Of a DNA stretch of 7,489 nt, positions 6,423 to 7,489 are shown one piece after another. A program made the translations under genes and the position numbers. Under the pieces are notes generated by a model that was given only the letters and a program-made list of their open reading frames with translations, had not been told where the DNA came from and did no database searches. The stretch is taken from contig JAHFBU010000028.1 in NCBI GenBank assembly GCA_023249795.1, forward strand, positions 1-7,489, written 5' to 3'. Numbering within the stretch: the first letter of the stretch is position 1; each line of letters opens with the position of its first letter. Origin of the DNA: Syntrophaceae bacterium. GTDB lineage: Bacteria > Desulfobacterota > Syntrophia > Syntrophales > UBA5619.

Positions 6423-6454
6423 TCTATACCGTCTTTGATCCGATCCGCTAAGAC
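6423..6454 (-). promoter_or_regulatory. Weak promoter candidate for the small membrane-protein pair
   Basis: Read on the minus strand, TATAGA (plus positions 6423-6428) matches the -10 consensus at four of six bases, and TTAGCG lies 17 bases upstream as a poor -35. Transcription would start about 60 bases before the 30-residue frame. This is a by-eye suggestion only, in the 143-base gap after the GT39-like gene. Confidence 0.15.
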
Positions 6455-6498
6455 GCCGCTTTCGGCGAAAAAAGCATAGGACAAGTCCATCTCTTATG

Positions 6499-7489
6499 TC
6501 AATGGAAACTGGGAACAGGTGACGTATCAGATCTTTCGTCAGGGATAGAAGAAAGCGGACTTAGCCCCGATCCCGTCCCAAGGGCCGGACCACCGGTGCC
6601 TTCCTGATGCGCGGGACTGACCCGGTTCTGCCGCGGGGTCCGCAACAGGGCCAAGGTGCCTGCCGTCAGCAGGATCGCCTGCATCCCCAGCAACGGCACT
6701 TGATACCGCAGGTAATGAGATATCAAAACGTACGGCATCAGGTATGCGAACAGGAAAAGGCCCGCCCACCAGGCGCCGGGAGCCAACGCCGAACGTCGCC
6801 GCATATAGATTGCAATCAAGAGCGCCATCCACGGCATTCCGCCGATCAAACATCCTCCGATGATCCGATCCCATGAGAAACGATACCAGTAACGGCCTTC
6901 CGACATCGATCTCCAGTTGTCTTCCACCAACTGCGGATTGGCCAAACCCAGCGCCGGCAATACCTTGATGAGGTCCTTGTCGGGATCATCCAAATCGATC
7001 CACACTTTCCTGTGAAAGTAATATCCAACAAATCCTGCACCATGTAAACGCTCCAGATCATCACTGCTTATTCTCGGATCGACACGGACAATCGTGCCCG
7101 GTGAAATAGTATACAGAAATGCATTTGAGAAACGTTGCGCAACTCTCCGGAGAAAATCGACCGGATCGGCCGCGATACTGCGGATGGCCATGTCGCGGCG
7201 CGCACGAAGAAAGCCGGCTTCGCCCAATGTAGCGTACGCATGATTCTCCTTCGATGCCCTGTTAAAAGGATGGTCGATAAATGTTGAATAATTCAGGACC
7301 CCATTTTTGCTGGCAAGCTGCGCCTGGAATATCTCATATCCGGCGTTTGATTTTATCGGGGCAAACATCCCCAACTGAATCCAGTTACGCGCGGTCCATC
7401 CGACGATAAGCAAAAAGGAGATACCGACGGCTATCCAAAAGGGATTTCGTGCAATGAACGTCTTTTGCCCCTTTAAGTGGCCTTCGCCG
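6499..7489 (-). CDS. GT39/ArnT-like membrane glycosyltransferase family protein, C-terminal part
   Basis: The frame is open to the window edge, so the N-terminus is missing; 329 residues are visible. There is no true start near 7413, where only a TTG inside a membrane helix occurs. Visible order: a helix (~10-31) ending in GWTARNWIQLG, then ...APIKSNAGYE; a long soluble region (~32-207); and three helices (~208-228, 238-260, 263-282) including HYLRYQVPLLGM. The W-T-x-R-N-W, I-x-S-N-x-G-Y-E and H-Y-x-R-Y-x-x-P patterns match the C-terminal half of dolichyl-phosphate-mannose-type (GT39-like) polytopic transferases, which move sugars from polyprenyl carriers on the outer face of the inner membrane. 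The last ~47 residues are a hydrophilic Gly/Ser/Pro-rich tail. The catalytic acidic residue expected in the first outer loop is outside the window, so activity cannot be judged. Acceptor unknown. Confidence 0.72.
   Translation of the reverse strand, partial: GEGHLKGQKTFIARNPFWIAVGISFLLIVGWTARNWIQLGMFAPIKSNAGYEIFQAQLASKNGVLNYSTFIDHPFNRASKENHAYATLGEAGFLRARRDMAIRSIAADPVDFLRRVAQRFSNAFLYTISPGTIVRVDPRISSDDLERLHGAGFVGYYFHRKVWIDLDDPDKDLIKVLPALGLANPQLVEDNWRSMSEGRYWYRFSWDRIIGGCLIGGMPWMALLIAIYMRRRSALAPGAWWAGLFLFAYLMPYVLISHYLRYQVPLLGMQAILLTAGTLALLRTPRQNRVSPAHQEGTGGPALGTGSGLSPLSSIPDERSDTSPVPSFH

Noticed and set aside
5825..6451. Plus-strand frame of 208 codons with methionine-rich hydrophobic segments
   Set aside because: Most of it is antisense to the DUF2892 gene and the 30-codon frame; the hydrophobic look is the mirror of those membrane helices.
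6454..6467. CGCCG-CTTT-CGGCG hairpin after the GT39-like gene as a terminator
   Set aside because: The A-run follows the stem on the plus strand, so on the coding (minus) strand the T-run comes before the stem rather than after it. The stem is only five pairs.

Overview
The window (7,489 bases, fairly GC-rich, dense protein genes, strong Shine-Dalgarno sites) looks like a bacterial chromosome. The gene mix (LarA-family nickel-pincer enzyme, NodI/NodJ-type ABC-2 exporter, TPR lipoprotein, OsmC, GT39-like membrane protein) and the codon use suggest a Gram-negative anaerobe of the deltaproteobacterial/Desulfobacterota kind. That placement is inference. I saw no tRNA, rRNA, CRISPR array or intact insertion sequence.

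Left third (1-1942): a metallo-beta-lactamase/beta-CASP protein, cut by the window edge, is read leftward from 182. A LarA-family racemase or epimerase (396-1838) is read rightward behind a good sigma70-like promoter (313-341). At the larA stop codon an overlapping reading frame begins that matches only the first ~16 residues of an ABC ATPase. It then runs into a 30-38 bp sequence that is a direct repeat of one found upstream of larA (187-224 and 1889-1926). The two repeat copies therefore bracket larA plus the ABC remnant.

Middle (1930-5145): a TPR lipoprotein gene is read leftward (3141 to 1930), convergent with larA. Divergent from it is a two-gene ABC-2 exporter operon, an ATPase (3308-4225) and a six-helix permease (4300-5085), with a likely terminator at 5125-5145.

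Right third (5234-7489): all genes are on the minus strand. In transcription order they are a GT39-like membrane protein missing its N-terminus (enters at 7489, ends 6499), a possible 30-residue membrane peptide (6355-6263), a DUF2892-type small membrane protein (6246-6037), a 374-base stretch with no convincing gene, and osmC (5662-5234).

The two exporter genes plainly act together. The other genes are mostly independent functions. The part most worth a second look is the larA/ABC-remnant/repeat junction, which records a rearrangement. I did not find a convincing new multi-gene system.
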